From positions 186,001 to 250,000 of the forward strand of contig NZ_CP059856.1 in the NCBI RefSeq assembly GCF_009193325.2: 64,000 bases of DNA, in the 5' to 3' direction. The DNA comes from Bacteroides zhangwenhongii. Lineage in GTDB: Bacteria; Bacteroidota; Bacteroidia; Bacteroidales; Bacteroidaceae. Positions 27,888 to 37,430 of this stretch are shown here, piece by piece. The position numbers and the translations under genes were made by a program. The stretch's first letter is position 1, and every line of letters starts with the position of its first letter. The notes under the pieces were generated by a model that searched no databases, was not told where the DNA came from, and was given only the letters and a program-made list of their open reading frames with translations.

Positions 27888-27894
27888 AGCTTCA

Positions 27895-29271
27895 TCAGAA
27901 TTTAAATTGGAACAATAGGTTTCCTATCCACTCATTACCATTATAGGTGTATGTACTGTCGGGAGTACGGTTTTCACCATTGCTACGGGCCAGTCCGACA
28001 GTTAATTGTATTTTGGCAGCATAATTACGTGTCAGATATTTGGAGACACTAAAATCATAAAAGTTATGTCTGTTGAAATACAGATTATTATTCATATATG
28101 AATATTCGTCCGGCTTAAGGTATGTATAACGCAAGTCAAAACTCCAAAGACTGCGAAGCATATATCCTGCCTGAATATTAAACCCTTGCCCCAACATCAT
28201 TCTATTTTTAATATAAGCTTCTACATTCTGCTCTCCGTTCACATCAAAGGTAGTAGCGGTGGTACCATCGTTTCTTACCCGTTTCGTAATAGAAGAAGGA
28301 ACATATCCCCAGGTCTTCGCATATTCGCCCAACATGGAAAATCCGCGATACTTAAAGGCAAAGTCTGCTACCAATTTAGCATAATCGGGAAGATCTATTT
28401 CATCACGGTCATTCATATAAAGAATATCCCCGTTACTACGGCCGCCACGACGATCGGATGTGCCGTCCGCATAGCTATAAGCAATACCCACACTTAACTT
28501 CGGAGTCAGTTCGTAAGCCATATCCCCTTCTCTGCTTCCTCCCATCGAACGAAAAGCTCCAAAAGGAAGATAATCCAGCCGGCTGCCATACTTTAATCCA
28601 CCATAACGTTTTCCTTCCGAAATCGGACCGGAACCATCAGTGATGGCAATAGCAGGACGTAGAAGACCTTTGCTGCCTACCCGGAAAGAACTTTCGGCAA
28701 AGACTCCCAATTCACGAATCGTGCTAAATGCAGAAGTGATCTTACTACGTTCTCCAAACTGTAAAGTGTGGGAACTCATCTGTAATTCGTAGTTATCCGT
28801 AGGAGTGGAACGCTGCCCAAACGAAACGACCAGTTTAGAACCCCAAGGGCGATAGGCTGCATAAGCATCCATCAATAAGGAACCGGAATCATCGTCCGTC
28901 TCACTACCTTTCACCAAGTCGAGTCCCAAGCGGAAACGCAATTTATCATGATAGACACTTCCATCAAAACGCACACGGGCACGTCGCACACGGAAGCGGT
29001 TGTACATCTGATCCACATCTTCAAAGCGACGGCTTTCTACCGAGGTTTGTACCATTCCGCTAATAACCAGCTTATTGCCGCCCTGTGTTGTGAGTCTTAA
29101 GCCATCCCCCATTTTATAGCGATGGAGAACTACCTTGTTGTCGATATCTGATAAACTTTCATTGCTGGCTTCCACTATTTCGGCGTCATCACTGCCTTCG
29201 TCTGTCTGCGCCATTACCGGAAGGAACAAGAATAGCCCTATCAGGAATAATAGATATTTTTTCATATCCAT
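27895..29271 (-). CDS. OprO/OprP-type porin
   Basis: A 458-residue porin with signal peptide (MKKYLLFLIGLFLFLPVMAQ). After a short acidic leader (TDEGSDDAEIVEASNES) come strands such as LVISGMVQTSVESRRF and FRVRRARVRFDGSVYHD, a hallmark of the phosphate-selective porin family, and a C-terminal phenylalanine (LLFQFKF). It is related to, but clearly different from, the 25102-26331 porin. Both probably admit small anionic or peptide solutes for this operon. Confidence 0.85.
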   Translation of the reverse strand: MDMKKYLLFLIGLFLFLPVMAQTDEGSDDAEIVEASNESLSDIDNKVVLHRYKMGDGLRLTTQGGNKLVISGMVQTSVESRRFEDVDQMYNRFRVRRARVRFDGSVYHDKLRFRLGLDLVKGSETDDDSGSLLMDAYAAYRPWGSKLVVSFGQRSTPTDNYELQMSSHTLQFGERSKITSAFSTIRELGVFAESSFRVGSKGLLRPAIAITDGSGPISEGKRYGGLKYGSRLDYLPFGAFRSMGGSREGDMAYELTPKLSVGIAYSYADGTSDRRGGRSNGDILYMNDRDEIDLPDYAKLVADFAFKYRGFSMLGEYAKTWGYVPSSITKRVRNDGTTATTFDVNGEQNVEAYIKNRMMLGQGFNIQAGYMLRSLWSFDLRYTYLKPDEYSYMNNNLYFNRHNFYDFSVSKYLTRNYAAKIQLTVGLARSNGENRTPDSTYTYNGNEWIGNLLFQFKF

Positions 29272-29283
29272 GTTGTTTTAGTA

Positions 29284-30432
29284 TTACATTTCAAAATTTC
29301 CCTTACGTATCACGATGCCTTCATGCATCATTTCCGCACCACGGGCGTAGACACCCTGCAATTTCCATTTATCATCAAACAGCGTTATATCCGCATCCCA
29401 TCCTTCCCGGAGTTCTCCTTTTCCTTTCAGTTTCATTGTACGGGCAGGATTCGTTGTAATCAGGCGGAAAGCATCCGAAGGGGCAATACCTCCATCCACT
29501 ATCAACCGGATTACCTGTTCCAGATTTCGATGTAAGGGTGCCACAGTATAACTGTCTTCCCCGGTAACCGGGTCTTTACGACGCACACCGGCATTACCAT
29601 CCGATGAGAAAGTCATACGATCAATAGATACTCCGGCATTCAATCCCTCCAATACACTTTCATAGGGTTCGCAATATTTCGTTCCGCCTGTGGAAATATC
29701 GATCATTCCTCCCATACGGGCAAATTCGATTCCTTGCAAGAACAGATCGTGCGTACGTCCCATGTGGGTAGGAGAAATATAGCTGATTAATGAAGGATAT
29801 TCCCGCGCTATCTCAAGCAACAGATCAATGCCTCCGGATAAAGCTCCCAAATGCACATGCATCACTCCGCCCTTGGCAGAAGTAAAGCCCCCCAGACGTA
29901 CTTGCTGAATGATACGCATCAGCTCACTTTTGGTAGGATAGGAACTACGGTCATCGCTTATAGCTATTTTACAGCCGATCACTTTATCAATGAAAATCAA
30001 ATCATTGGCAACACAATCTGTCAATGTAGGAGTGGGAAGTCCATAGTAGCCGGTAAGCATATAAGCTGATATACCGTCCATGCATAGTGCTTTTGTTTTA
30101 GCATAAAGTGCCGGTAATTGCTTCACGAAGCCATCGGTTCCCAATAGTCCGACTACCGTAGTCGTTCCACAAGCCAGTAAACGGCTAAGCGGCACTTCAG
30201 GAGCCAGAGAGAAATATCCGGTTTGTCCGCCTCCGCCAATGATATGTACGTGTTGGTCGATACAGCCAGGAGCAGCATTCATGCCTGCTCCATCGATCAC
30301 TTCTACTTCTATTCCACGAATATCGATATGGGGTGCGATACAAGCAATTTTTTCACCACAAATAAGCAGGTCGTTCATCCCCTTGTCTTCAGGAGCATAA
30401 AGATGTATATTTTGAATCAGTTTGAACATCAT
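29284..30432 (-). CDS. iadA: Isoaspartyl dipeptidase
   Basis: Hydrolyses dipeptides with an N-terminal beta-linked aspartate, releasing aspartate. The 382-residue protein of the amidohydrolase superfamily has the metal motif QHVHIIGGGGQTGYF, a GTTTVVGLLGTDG segment, a conserved lysine-bearing region and a final TTNPARTMKLKGKGEL. Length is close to the E. coli enzyme (390). No signal peptide is present, so it is cytoplasmic. It is 15 bp from the DcuC-type carrier and 12 bp from a porin gene, which supports coupled import and degradation. Confidence 0.9.
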   Translation of the reverse strand: MMFKLIQNIHLYAPEDKGMNDLLICGEKIACIAPHIDIRGIEVEVIDGAGMNAAPGCIDQHVHIIGGGGQTGYFSLAPEVPLSRLLACGTTTVVGLLGTDGFVKQLPALYAKTKALCMDGISAYMLTGYYGLPTPTLTDCVANDLIFIDKVIGCKIAISDDRSSYPTKSELMRIIQQVRLGGFTSAKGGVMHVHLGALSGGIDLLLEIAREYPSLISYISPTHMGRTHDLFLQGIEFARMGGMIDISTGGTKYCEPYESVLEGLNAGVSIDRMTFSSDGNAGVRRKDPVTGEDSYTVAPLHRNLEQVIRLIVDGGIAPSDAFRLITTNPARTMKLKGKGELREGWDADITLFDDKWKLQGVYARGAEMMHEGIVIRKGNFEM

Positions 30433-30447
30433 AATCAGTATTACTTG

Positions 30448-31827
30448 TTAAATAAAAAAGTGAATAACTATCATGGCAATCAGTGTGATTGTCAGCGGAA
30501 TGATATTGCGTTTGGCCAAATCGGTAGCCGATACACCAGCGATCTCCGAGATAGCAATAATCACACCGGCAATAGGTGATGCCGCCCGTCCCATGCTCGA
30601 TGCTAATTGCATAGGCAATATCATATCTACGGGTGCCATACCGACTTTGGTAGCGATTGACGGAACCAGCGGGCCAAACGAGAAGAAAGAAGCATTGCCA
30701 CTTCCCATCAGGATGGCAGCCAGGAAAAGAATCAGGATAATGACAATAGAAACCAAAGTTCCAGAGAATCCCAGGCTGGTGCATCCTTCAACCAACGCAT
30801 CAATGAAGCCAAGACTAATTAATCCCTTAGAGAAGATTTCTGCTGCAACAATCAGTGTCACCACATTGGTAAATACCTTACCCATCCCTTCCCAGAATGA
30901 TTTCATAGTCACAAAAACCGCTTTAAAGGAACGAAGCCGTATCAACTCGAACAACATGGAAACTGCCAGAGAGACGAACATTGCCGTAGTGGTATCCAAC
31001 TCGATCGGAGGATCGAACAAGTGTACATACTTCGAGAATATGATTAACAGGAACAATGGCAACACTGGCAAAATCGCATAAATCAAAGGAATATCCACCT
31101 TAAAATCTTTCGTATCCACCATTTCAGGCTGTGTACGTCCAGACTGGCGATCCTTGCGGTCAAAATAACGATTGGTGAGATAGTAAACAATCATTAGCAA
31201 AATAGTAAGCGGAATGGCCAGCGGAAGCTGGTGTTCAACAAAGTACAGCATATTATTTTGACCGACAAGTTCCGCCGCCCGGGCAGTATTGGCCGAACCG
31301 GGACCCATATCAAAAATGGTACAAGCAGAAATAACAGATACTGCCGTCAAACGACTCACTCCCAAGCCTACCAAAATAGGAAAGATAGAAGCGACCAGCA
31401 ACAATCCAAGTCCCGTTGCGCTCGGTGTGCAAATGAAAAGCATTTGCCCGATAGGAATAACAATGGAAGCAGCGATATAAGGAAATTTCTTGAATATGGC
31501 CAGCGGTTGCATAGACACATATACCAATGCATCACTAGCCTTTATCTTTTTCATGTAAGCTACATAACCTCCAATAGTCATAATCATCAAACCGACACGA
31601 AGCATATTCGATGAAAAAGTTTCTTTGATAATCCGAAAGAGATCGAAAACTGGCGTTCCCGTTGTTTCAGTCAGACTTAGCGAATGCATACCAAGCAGCA
31701 TACTAAGTGCCAACATCAGAATTCCGGCTACCATCAATACTCCCTGCGGATTATTCTTTTTCATTAGCCAATAAGCCACCAATACAATTATCTGTAAGGC
31801 TATAAATGCACCTATATATATCATCAT
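30448..31827 (-). CDS. dcuC: DcuC family C4-dicarboxylate transporter
   Basis: A 459-residue inner-membrane carrier with about 12 hydrophobic segments. DcuC proteins exchange fumarate, malate, aspartate and succinate under anaerobic conditions. The segment GSGNASFFSFGPLVPSIA (cited in part) and the C-terminal SSMGRAASPIAGVIIAISE are typical of the DcuC/DcuD branch. In this operon it may export succinate or import aspartate while the dipeptidase feeds aspartate to fumarate reduction; this is inference. Confidence 0.88.
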   Translation of the reverse strand: MMIYIGAFIALQIIVLVAYWLMKKNNPQGVLMVAGILMLALSMLLGMHSLSLTETTGTPVFDLFRIIKETFSSNMLRVGLMIMTIGGYVAYMKKIKASDALVYVSMQPLAIFKKFPYIAASIVIPIGQMLFICTPSATGLGLLLVASIFPILVGLGVSRLTAVSVISACTIFDMGPGSANTARAAELVGQNNMLYFVEHQLPLAIPLTILLMIVYYLTNRYFDRKDRQSGRTQPEMVDTKDFKVDIPLIYAILPVLPLFLLIIFSKYVHLFDPPIELDTTTAMFVSLAVSMLFELIRLRSFKAVFVTMKSFWEGMGKVFTNVVTLIVAAEIFSKGLISLGFIDALVEGCTSLGFSGTLVSIVIILILFLAAILMGSGNASFFSFGPLVPSIATKVGMAPVDMILPMQLASSMGRAASPIAGVIIAISEIAGVSATDLAKRNIIPLTITLIAMIVIHFFI

Positions 31828-31844
31828 AGTATCCTTTATTTGAA

Positions 31845-33254
31845 TTATTCAGCTTCTACGCCTTTGGCAGTAGTCAAATTATTAAATATTCCTACCGGAA
31901 TCTTGAAATTTGCACCAGGATTACCACTTAAGTCGAGTTCTGTTAGCTTAACCAGATTCGTCACATTGATTGCCTCCAGTTTATTATTTTTCAGATTAAG
32001 AGTCTCCAGATTGGATGTATATGAAAGATTAATAGACGACAACGTGCCATATCCACTTTTCGTACTACCATTACAGTTCAGAACACGTAATTTGGGATTA
32101 CCACTCAAATCCAATGAGCCAACTCCTGCCATGCTCACTTGCAAGACTTCCAAATTGCTAAGTCCAGTAATCGGAAGTGCCTCGGTAAACTTATTTGAAG
32201 TAGCTGTAAATTCAACCAGCCCTGTAAAGAACTGTAATCCATCTGCAGAACTTATCAAAGTTTCCGCAGTTGTTAAACCAGCAGTTTGTAATTCAGCAAT
32301 CGTGTTCTTCATTTTATTGACATTCACAGAAGTGACAGTAGCTGCAATTGTTTTATCCAATTGATATTCATTACCCTCTTTCACAACAAGTCCTTGTGGC
32401 AACTTGCCAGCTGTTGTCGATAGATAATAAAGGTACTCTCCAAAAGCCTTATCCGGGATCGTGAACAATTCACCGTCTTCATCGCCTCCTCCTTCAGAGT
32501 CAACCACCACCCCGACAGCAGTAGTCAATTGGTTCATTAAATCCTCCGGAATAGCAAAAGGAGTAGCCGGGTTATTACTCAAATCAAGTTCTTTCAATGC
32601 TGAATAATTTGAAGGAAGAGTAAACCCATTCCCCTGAAGATTCTGGTTCTTTAAATAAATATGTTCTATCACATTATTATTTGCGAAGCTAATTGTCGAA
32701 AGTTTGGTAGACGTATCGGTAGTAGTGTTCCCACCATAACGAAAGCGAACGAGTTTAGTGTTCTGTGATAAGTCCAGTGTTGCAATGCAGTTGTTATTCA
32801 TCTCAACCGTTTCAAGTTGAGTCAATGCGGTCAGGTCCATACGTTCCACTGAATTGGAGGTGATCTTCAATGTCTTTAGAGCGGTAAAGAACTGCAAACC
32901 GTCCATATCTACAATTTTCACTGCAGCCGTAGCCACCCCTGCACTCTTCAATTTAGATATCTGCGCATCGTTTTTTACCAGATATAGGTTTTCCACGGTA
33001 GCGGCTTTTTGGGTGTTCAGATAGAATTTGCCATTTTCCGCAACAGCCATTTCATAAGGAAGTTTGTTTTCGTCTGTACGGCTACAGTTATAAACAAGGT
33101 ATTCTCCCAACGCGCGATCCTTAATTTCATAAAGGTCTTGTTCACCGTCTCCCTGTATATCTTCCACATCATTTGTGGTACAAGATGAGAGTCCTCCAAG
33201 CAATAATGCCATGCAAAACATTGCAGTAGTCATCGGTTTGTTCATTCGCATCAT
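31845..33254 (-). CDS. Leucine-rich-repeat lipoprotein with two tandem modules
   Basis: A 469-residue surface-type lipoprotein (lipobox LSSC). It has two clearly homologous modules of about 210 residues, roughly 38-250 and 255-469. Each opens with (D/P)(R/K)A(L/F)GEYL, passes a DGLQFFT(A/G)L segment, and carries LRR-like strands such as LKELDLSNNPA and LTELDLSGNPG. It is the first gene of the operon, 17 bp before dcuC. It probably binds peptides or protein at the cell surface. The exact start is uncertain because three ATGs are close together. Confidence 0.78.
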   Translation of the reverse strand: MMRMNKPMTTAMFCMALLLGGLSSCTTNDVEDIQGDGEQDLYEIKDRALGEYLVYNCSRTDENKLPYEMAVAENGKFYLNTQKAATVENLYLVKNDAQISKLKSAGVATAAVKIVDMDGLQFFTALKTLKITSNSVERMDLTALTQLETVEMNNNCIATLDLSQNTKLVRFRYGGNTTTDTSTKLSTISFANNNVIEHIYLKNQNLQGNGFTLPSNYSALKELDLSNNPATPFAIPEDLMNQLTTAVGVVVDSEGGGDEDGELFTIPDKAFGEYLYYLSTTAGKLPQGLVVKEGNEYQLDKTIAATVTSVNVNKMKNTIAELQTAGLTTAETLISSADGLQFFTGLVEFTATSNKFTEALPITGLSNLEVLQVSMAGVGSLDLSGNPKLRVLNCNGSTKSGYGTLSSINLSYTSNLETLNLKNNKLEAINVTNLVKLTELDLSGNPGANFKIPVGIFNNLTTAKGVEAE

Positions 33255-33440
33255 AATTTCAAAAGTATTGGTTTTGAGCGTAAAAGTAACATTAACAAGT
33301 AAACGAAAAGATTAATACAGACCTTAACAAAAGATTAATGTTGCAAATAAAGCACCTTTTTTTGTATTTTCCTCTTTCTACTGATGAATATAACTCTAAA
33401 AATGGGGAAAACACTCCGCTTATTACCCCGAATTATTATC

Positions 33441-33448
33441 TACCTTTG
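33441..33448 (+). promoter_or_regulatory. -7 promoter element of the GT51 gene
   Basis: TACCTTTG matches TAnnTTTG and lies 28 bp upstream of ATG 33477. It argues against starting the gene at the earlier ATG 33384, which would lie upstream of the promoter. Confidence 0.6.
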
Positions 33449-33476
33449 CAGCGATTATCATATCAAGAAAAAGAAG

Positions 33477-35429
33477 ATGGAAACGTCCAGCAAAAAAAGA
33501 ATTATCATTCTATCGGCTACCGGTATCTTGCTTACCAGCCTTATTTGTCTCTTTGCATTCCGCAATGTCATTTTATGCCATATCGTTGACAAACGAACTA
33601 CACGTGCCGAACAAACATACGGTCTACAAATTCATTATCAGGAGTTACGGATGAAAGGCTGCAATGAAGTGGCTTTACAAGGACTTTCTATTGTTCCCAA
33701 CCAACGCGATACCCTCCTGACATTACAATCCGTCAATGTAAAACTAAGTTTTTGGGAATTGCTAAAAGGAGAAATCGAAGTACGGAATGTGCTTATGAAT
33801 GGGCTGGCAATCAACTTCATCAAACATGATAGTATAGCTAACTACGATTTCCTGTTCTTTAAACGGCAACAAGAAGCAGAACCCCAACCTGTCATAGGAA
33901 GTGACTATGCCAACCGTATTGACCGGATATTAAACCTCATTTACGGTTTCCTGCCTGAAAACGGCCAACTCAGTCAAATCAATATAACCGAACGTAAAGA
34001 TAGTAATTTCGTTGCAGTCAACATTCCTTCTTTTATTATTGAGAACAATCATTTCCAATCAACCATTCAGATAAAAGAAGATACACTTCCTCAACAACTA
34101 TGGGAAGCGACCGGCGAACTGAACAGAAGAGACTATACATTAAAAGCATCTCTCTTTGCCCCGGAAAAAAGAAAAATCTCACTACCTTATATTACCCGCC
34201 GTTTTGGAGCAGAAGTCACTTTCGACACCCTATCTTATAATATGACTAAAGATAAGCGTGCATCCAATCAACTGCTCCTCAAAGGAAAAGCGAGAGTGAA
34301 CGGACTTGACGTATTTCATAAAGCCCTCTCTCCTGAAGTAATTCATCTCGATCGTGGACAACTCTGTTACGAGATGAACATTAGCGGGCACTCACTCGAA
34401 CTGGATAGTACGACCATTGTTGATTTCAACAAACTCCGGTTTCATCCTTATTTGCGAGCCGAGAAAGAGAAAGGAAACTGGCATTTCACTGCTGCAGTCA
34501 ACAAATCCTGGTTTCCGGCAGATGATCTGTTCAGCTCTCTCCCCAAAGGATTATTCAGCAACTTGGAAGGCATCAAGACAAGTGGCGAGTTGGCCTATCA
34601 TTTTCTATTAGATATTGATTTTGCACAACTGGATAGTCTCAAACTGGAATCCGAACTGAAAGAGAAAGACTTCCGCATCACAAGCTATGGGGCCACTTCA
34701 CTCTCCAAAATGTCCGGCGAGTTCATTTATACAGCGTATGAGAATGGAATACCGGTGCGGACTTTTCCTATTGGCCCTTCGTGCGAACACTTTACACCAT
34801 TGGATAGCATTTCCCCCATCCTAAGAATGTCCGTTATGCAAAGTGAAGACGGAGCATTCTTTTACCATCGCGGTTTCCTGCCCGACGCCCTACGGGAAGC
34901 ATTGATTTACGACCTGCAAGTGAAACGCTTTGCACGTGGAGGAAGCACGATCACCATGCAACTCGTAAAGAATGTATTCCTGAACCGTAATAAGAACTTT
35001 GCACGTAAATTGGAAGAGGCATTGATTGTATGGCTAATAGAAAATGAAAGATTAACTTCTAAAGAACGCATGTACGAAGTATATCTGAACATTGTTGAAT
35101 GGGGACCGCTCGTTTATGGTATTCAGGAAGCTTCTGCTTATTATTTCAATAAACGCCCTTCACAACTGAACACGGAAGAAAGTATTTTCCTGGCTTCCAT
35201 TATCCCGAAGCCCAAGCATTTCCGCAGCTCTTTTGCAGAAGGCGGACAGTTAAAGGAGAATATGGAAGGCTATTATAAGTTGATTGCCAAGCGGCTTGCA
35301 CAGAAAGGAGTAATAAGTGAAATCGAGGCGGATAGTATCCGCCCCGATATCCAAGTTACGGGCGCTGCCCGGAATAGTCTAGCCGGTGAAAACCCGGAGT
35401 CTAGTTCTCCTTCCGCTGAGGAGCAATGA
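33477..35429 (+). CDS. GT51 peptidoglycan transglycosylase with AsmA-like N-terminal region
   Basis: A 650-residue bitopic membrane protein. An N-terminal helix covers about 10-30. A long periplasmic region (about 40-430) resembles AsmA-type repeats (VNVKLSFWELLKGEIEVRNV, cited in part: LSFWELLKGEIEVRNV). The GT51 lysozyme-like transglycosylase domain follows (about 440-620), with catalytic E457 in SEDGAFFYHRGF, GGSTITMQLVKNVFL, and KERMYEVYLNIVEWG. There is no transpeptidase domain, so it polymerises lipid II glycan without cross-linking. I placed the start at 33477 (METSSKKRI) because of the -7 box just upstream. Confidence 0.85.
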   Translation: METSSKKRIIILSATGILLTSLICLFAFRNVILCHIVDKRTTRAEQTYGLQIHYQELRMKGCNEVALQGLSIVPNQRDTLLTLQSVNVKLSFWELLKGEIEVRNVLMNGLAINFIKHDSIANYDFLFFKRQQEAEPQPVIGSDYANRIDRILNLIYGFLPENGQLSQINITERKDSNFVAVNIPSFIIENNHFQSTIQIKEDTLPQQLWEATGELNRRDYTLKASLFAPEKRKISLPYITRRFGAEVTFDTLSYNMTKDKRASNQLLLKGKARVNGLDVFHKALSPEVIHLDRGQLCYEMNISGHSLELDSTTIVDFNKLRFHPYLRAEKEKGNWHFTAAVNKSWFPADDLFSSLPKGLFSNLEGIKTSGELAYHFLLDIDFAQLDSLKLESELKEKDFRITSYGATSLSKMSGEFIYTAYENGIPVRTFPIGPSCEHFTPLDSISPILRMSVMQSEDGAFFYHRGFLPDALREALIYDLQVKRFARGGSTITMQLVKNVFLNRNKNFARKLEEALIVWLIENERLTSKERMYEVYLNIVEWGPLVYGIQEASAYYFNKRPSQLNTEESIFLASIIPKPKHFRSSFAEGGQLKENMEGYYKLIAKRLAQKGVISEIEADSIRPDIQVTGAARNSLAGENPESSSPSAEEQ

Positions 35430-35456
35430 GATTGATATAAATAATAAAGGAATAGG

Positions 35457-36581
35457 TTATCTTCTTGAACCGCTGCTGTTTCTTTCAGAGGAACGGGAAG
35501 AACTTTGAGTGCTATTGCTTCTCGCACTTCCGGAAGAAGAGCGTCTTTCTGTTTGTCCACTAGAGACATTGCTCCGGGTAGATCTAGTGCGCCCAGAATC
35601 ACTGCGACTGGAGCTACTACGACTGGAACTACCGCGTCTGGAACTGGAAGAGCTGTTATTTCTCTCAGAACTGTTATTTCTATTATAGGAACTACTATCG
35701 TTTCGTCTACTTGAACTTCCTCTCGAACTACTACTTGTTTTTCCACTTTCACGATTGGAGGAACTGAAGCCAGTTGAACTTCCGCTTGTTGGTCTGCGAT
35801 TAGAGCTTGAAGAACCGGGACCTGTTTCCGGACGACGACCGGAATTACGATCACTTCCTACTCTATTCGTATTCCTATTCCTATTTTTATCAGGAGCAAC
35901 ATTGCTACCAGGTCTTGTTGTCGTTCCCGGACGGTAAGAATTACCCGGACGTGTCGGTGCATTATGCGGACGTACCGAAGAATTCGGACGAATCCGAACC
36001 GAGCCAAAATCCGAACGGCGGTAAGAGTGATACACTCTTTGATCCCTTACCCGATGAGGCGTAGAATAATGGTGAAAATTATTGTATCTACCCCGATAAT
36101 AGCTGGCATGATGAATATGCGGACGATAGTGCGCTCCACAATAGGTATGATAATGATAAGGCACACCGAAATAGAACAAGCCGCGATTCGGATAATTGAT
36201 ATAAACCCGTAAACTCCATCTTCCTCCGGTCACATAAATCGGCCGATAAAAATAATCGGCTCCCATGAACCGGCGATATTGCCCATCACTCAATACCCAA
36301 CGAAGATCGTCATTACGAATGTCCAACGCTTCATAATAGTCATCCATCGCCCATTCATAACCACGTGCCACGTAATCCATGATATTACGGACCGAATAAA
36401 TAAAGTCGTAATTAATCTCATACGCATCATTATATTGCTGAGTGGTCAGATTCAGTTCATACGCCATCTTATCTGTAAGAAAACGCGTTTCCTTACGTAT
36501 CTTGCTAGTACTCATTCCTGCCATCACAGTCATACCTGCACCCAAACCGATAGCAAAAAGTAAAAATAATATCCGCTTCAT
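35457..36581 (-). CDS. Secreted protein with a long Ser/Arg/Asn-rich low-complexity tail
   Basis: A 374-residue exported protein (signal peptide about 1-21). Residues 22-130 form a helical domain (KMAYELNLTTQQYNDAYEINYDF). Residues about 130-185 are rich in tyrosine and histidine (FGVPYHYHTYCGAHYRPHIHH, cited in part). From about 190 to the end the sequence is almost only Ser, Arg, Asn and Gly. Function is unknown. The tail may be disordered and could bind nucleic acid or anionic polysaccharide. It is convergent with the GT51 gene and precedes the DUF4476 gene's region by a 57-bp gap. Confidence 0.7.
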   Translation of the reverse strand: MKRILFLLFAIGLGAGMTVMAGMSTSKIRKETRFLTDKMAYELNLTTQQYNDAYEINYDFIYSVRNIMDYVARGYEWAMDDYYEALDIRNDDLRWVLSDGQYRRFMGADYFYRPIYVTGGRWSLRVYINYPNRGLFYFGVPYHYHTYCGAHYRPHIHHASYYRGRYNNFHHYSTPHRVRDQRVYHSYRRSDFGSVRIRPNSSVRPHNAPTRPGNSYRPGTTTRPGSNVAPDKNRNRNTNRVGSDRNSGRRPETGPGSSSSNRRPTSGSSTGFSSSNRESGKTSSSSRGSSSRRNDSSSYNRNNSSERNNSSSSSRRGSSSRSSSSRSDSGRTRSTRSNVSSGQTERRSSSGSARSNSTQSSSRSSERNSSGSRR

Positions 36582-36638
36582 AATTCAACCTCCTATCATT
36601 TATTATTTCAATAAACACCCACACTTAATCATTTATCA

Positions 36639-37316
36639 CTATCGACGTCTGCCGTAGCTTTGCACAAACTTATTCATCTCATCCTTGTTAGACGAAAATG
36701 TCAGCGTAGCAATGACTGTAAAGAAAGCCCCTTTATCAACGATACGCGGATACATCATCTTCATAATCTCCATCCGGTCATCATCAAAAGTATAAAGTCG
36801 AGTCAATTCAAGACATTGTCCGGAAGTAAAATCCGAACCGGCCAACGCCGTCTTAATCATCTCCATGCGGTCATCCTTAAAAGGTTCTTTCTTCACCTCA
36901 CTGAGAAACTTCTTAAAAAGTCTCTCACTCATCACTCTGTCATATTGACCATTATCCGGACAATATCCCTCTTGTCCGGGGCGGCCAGGCCTACCGGGAC
37001 GAATCTCTCCACGTCCATCCACGTAAATCTCTTTCACGCTATTCCCATCAAAATAAATACGTTCATTATATAACCGCCTCCCTTTCCATACTCTCTCTCC
37101 CGGACGGGCAGAGCGTGTAGCATACACTTCAACGGTGTAATATCCTGATTTCAAGTTAGCGACAAAACATGTTGTAGTCGGCAGACACATCTGGTTTCCT
37201 CCAAAATATACAAGAATCGGGGTATCTCCGCCATCAATACGGATTCCACTTACAGTCTGAGCCTTTAAAGAGAGAGCAGCGAGTAGGATACAGAAACTTA
37301 TTACAATCTTACGCAT
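36639..37316 (-). CDS. DUF4476 domain protein, exported
   Basis: A 225-residue protein. I chose the ATG at 37316 (MRKIVISFCILLAALSLKAQ), which gives a clean signal peptide; longer upstream reading adds 23 residues with no support. A beta-rich N-terminal half (VSGIRIDGGDTPILVYFGG, cited in part) has a proline- and glycine-rich break (GRPGRPGQEG). The C-terminal ~95 residues match the DUF4476 helical pattern with two repeats of FxDDRMExxK. Function is unknown. The gene probably belongs to the same transcription unit as the Ser/Arg-rich protein. Confidence 0.78.
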   Translation of the reverse strand: MRKIVISFCILLAALSLKAQTVSGIRIDGGDTPILVYFGGNQMCLPTTTCFVANLKSGYYTVEVYATRSARPGERVWKGRRLYNERIYFDGNSVKEIYVDGRGEIRPGRPGRPGQEGYCPDNGQYDRVMSERLFKKFLSEVKKEPFKDDRMEMIKTALAGSDFTSGQCLELTRLYTFDDDRMEIMKMMYPRIVDKGAFFTVIATLTFSSNKDEMNKFVQSYGRRR

Positions 37317-37430
37317 ACTTATCCAGTTTTTATTATTAATATCTCTAATCTGATAGTACAAAAATAGGGTGAGAAAACTCCCCACCCCAATGATTCCCTC
37401 TATTCGTGCATAGGGATTTCCCTATTCTAT

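Noticed and set aside
33384..33476. Upstream ATG for the GT51 protein
   Set aside because: It lies upstream of the -7 box at 33441-33448, so it would not be transcribed from that promoter; the added residues are not membrane- or signal-like.
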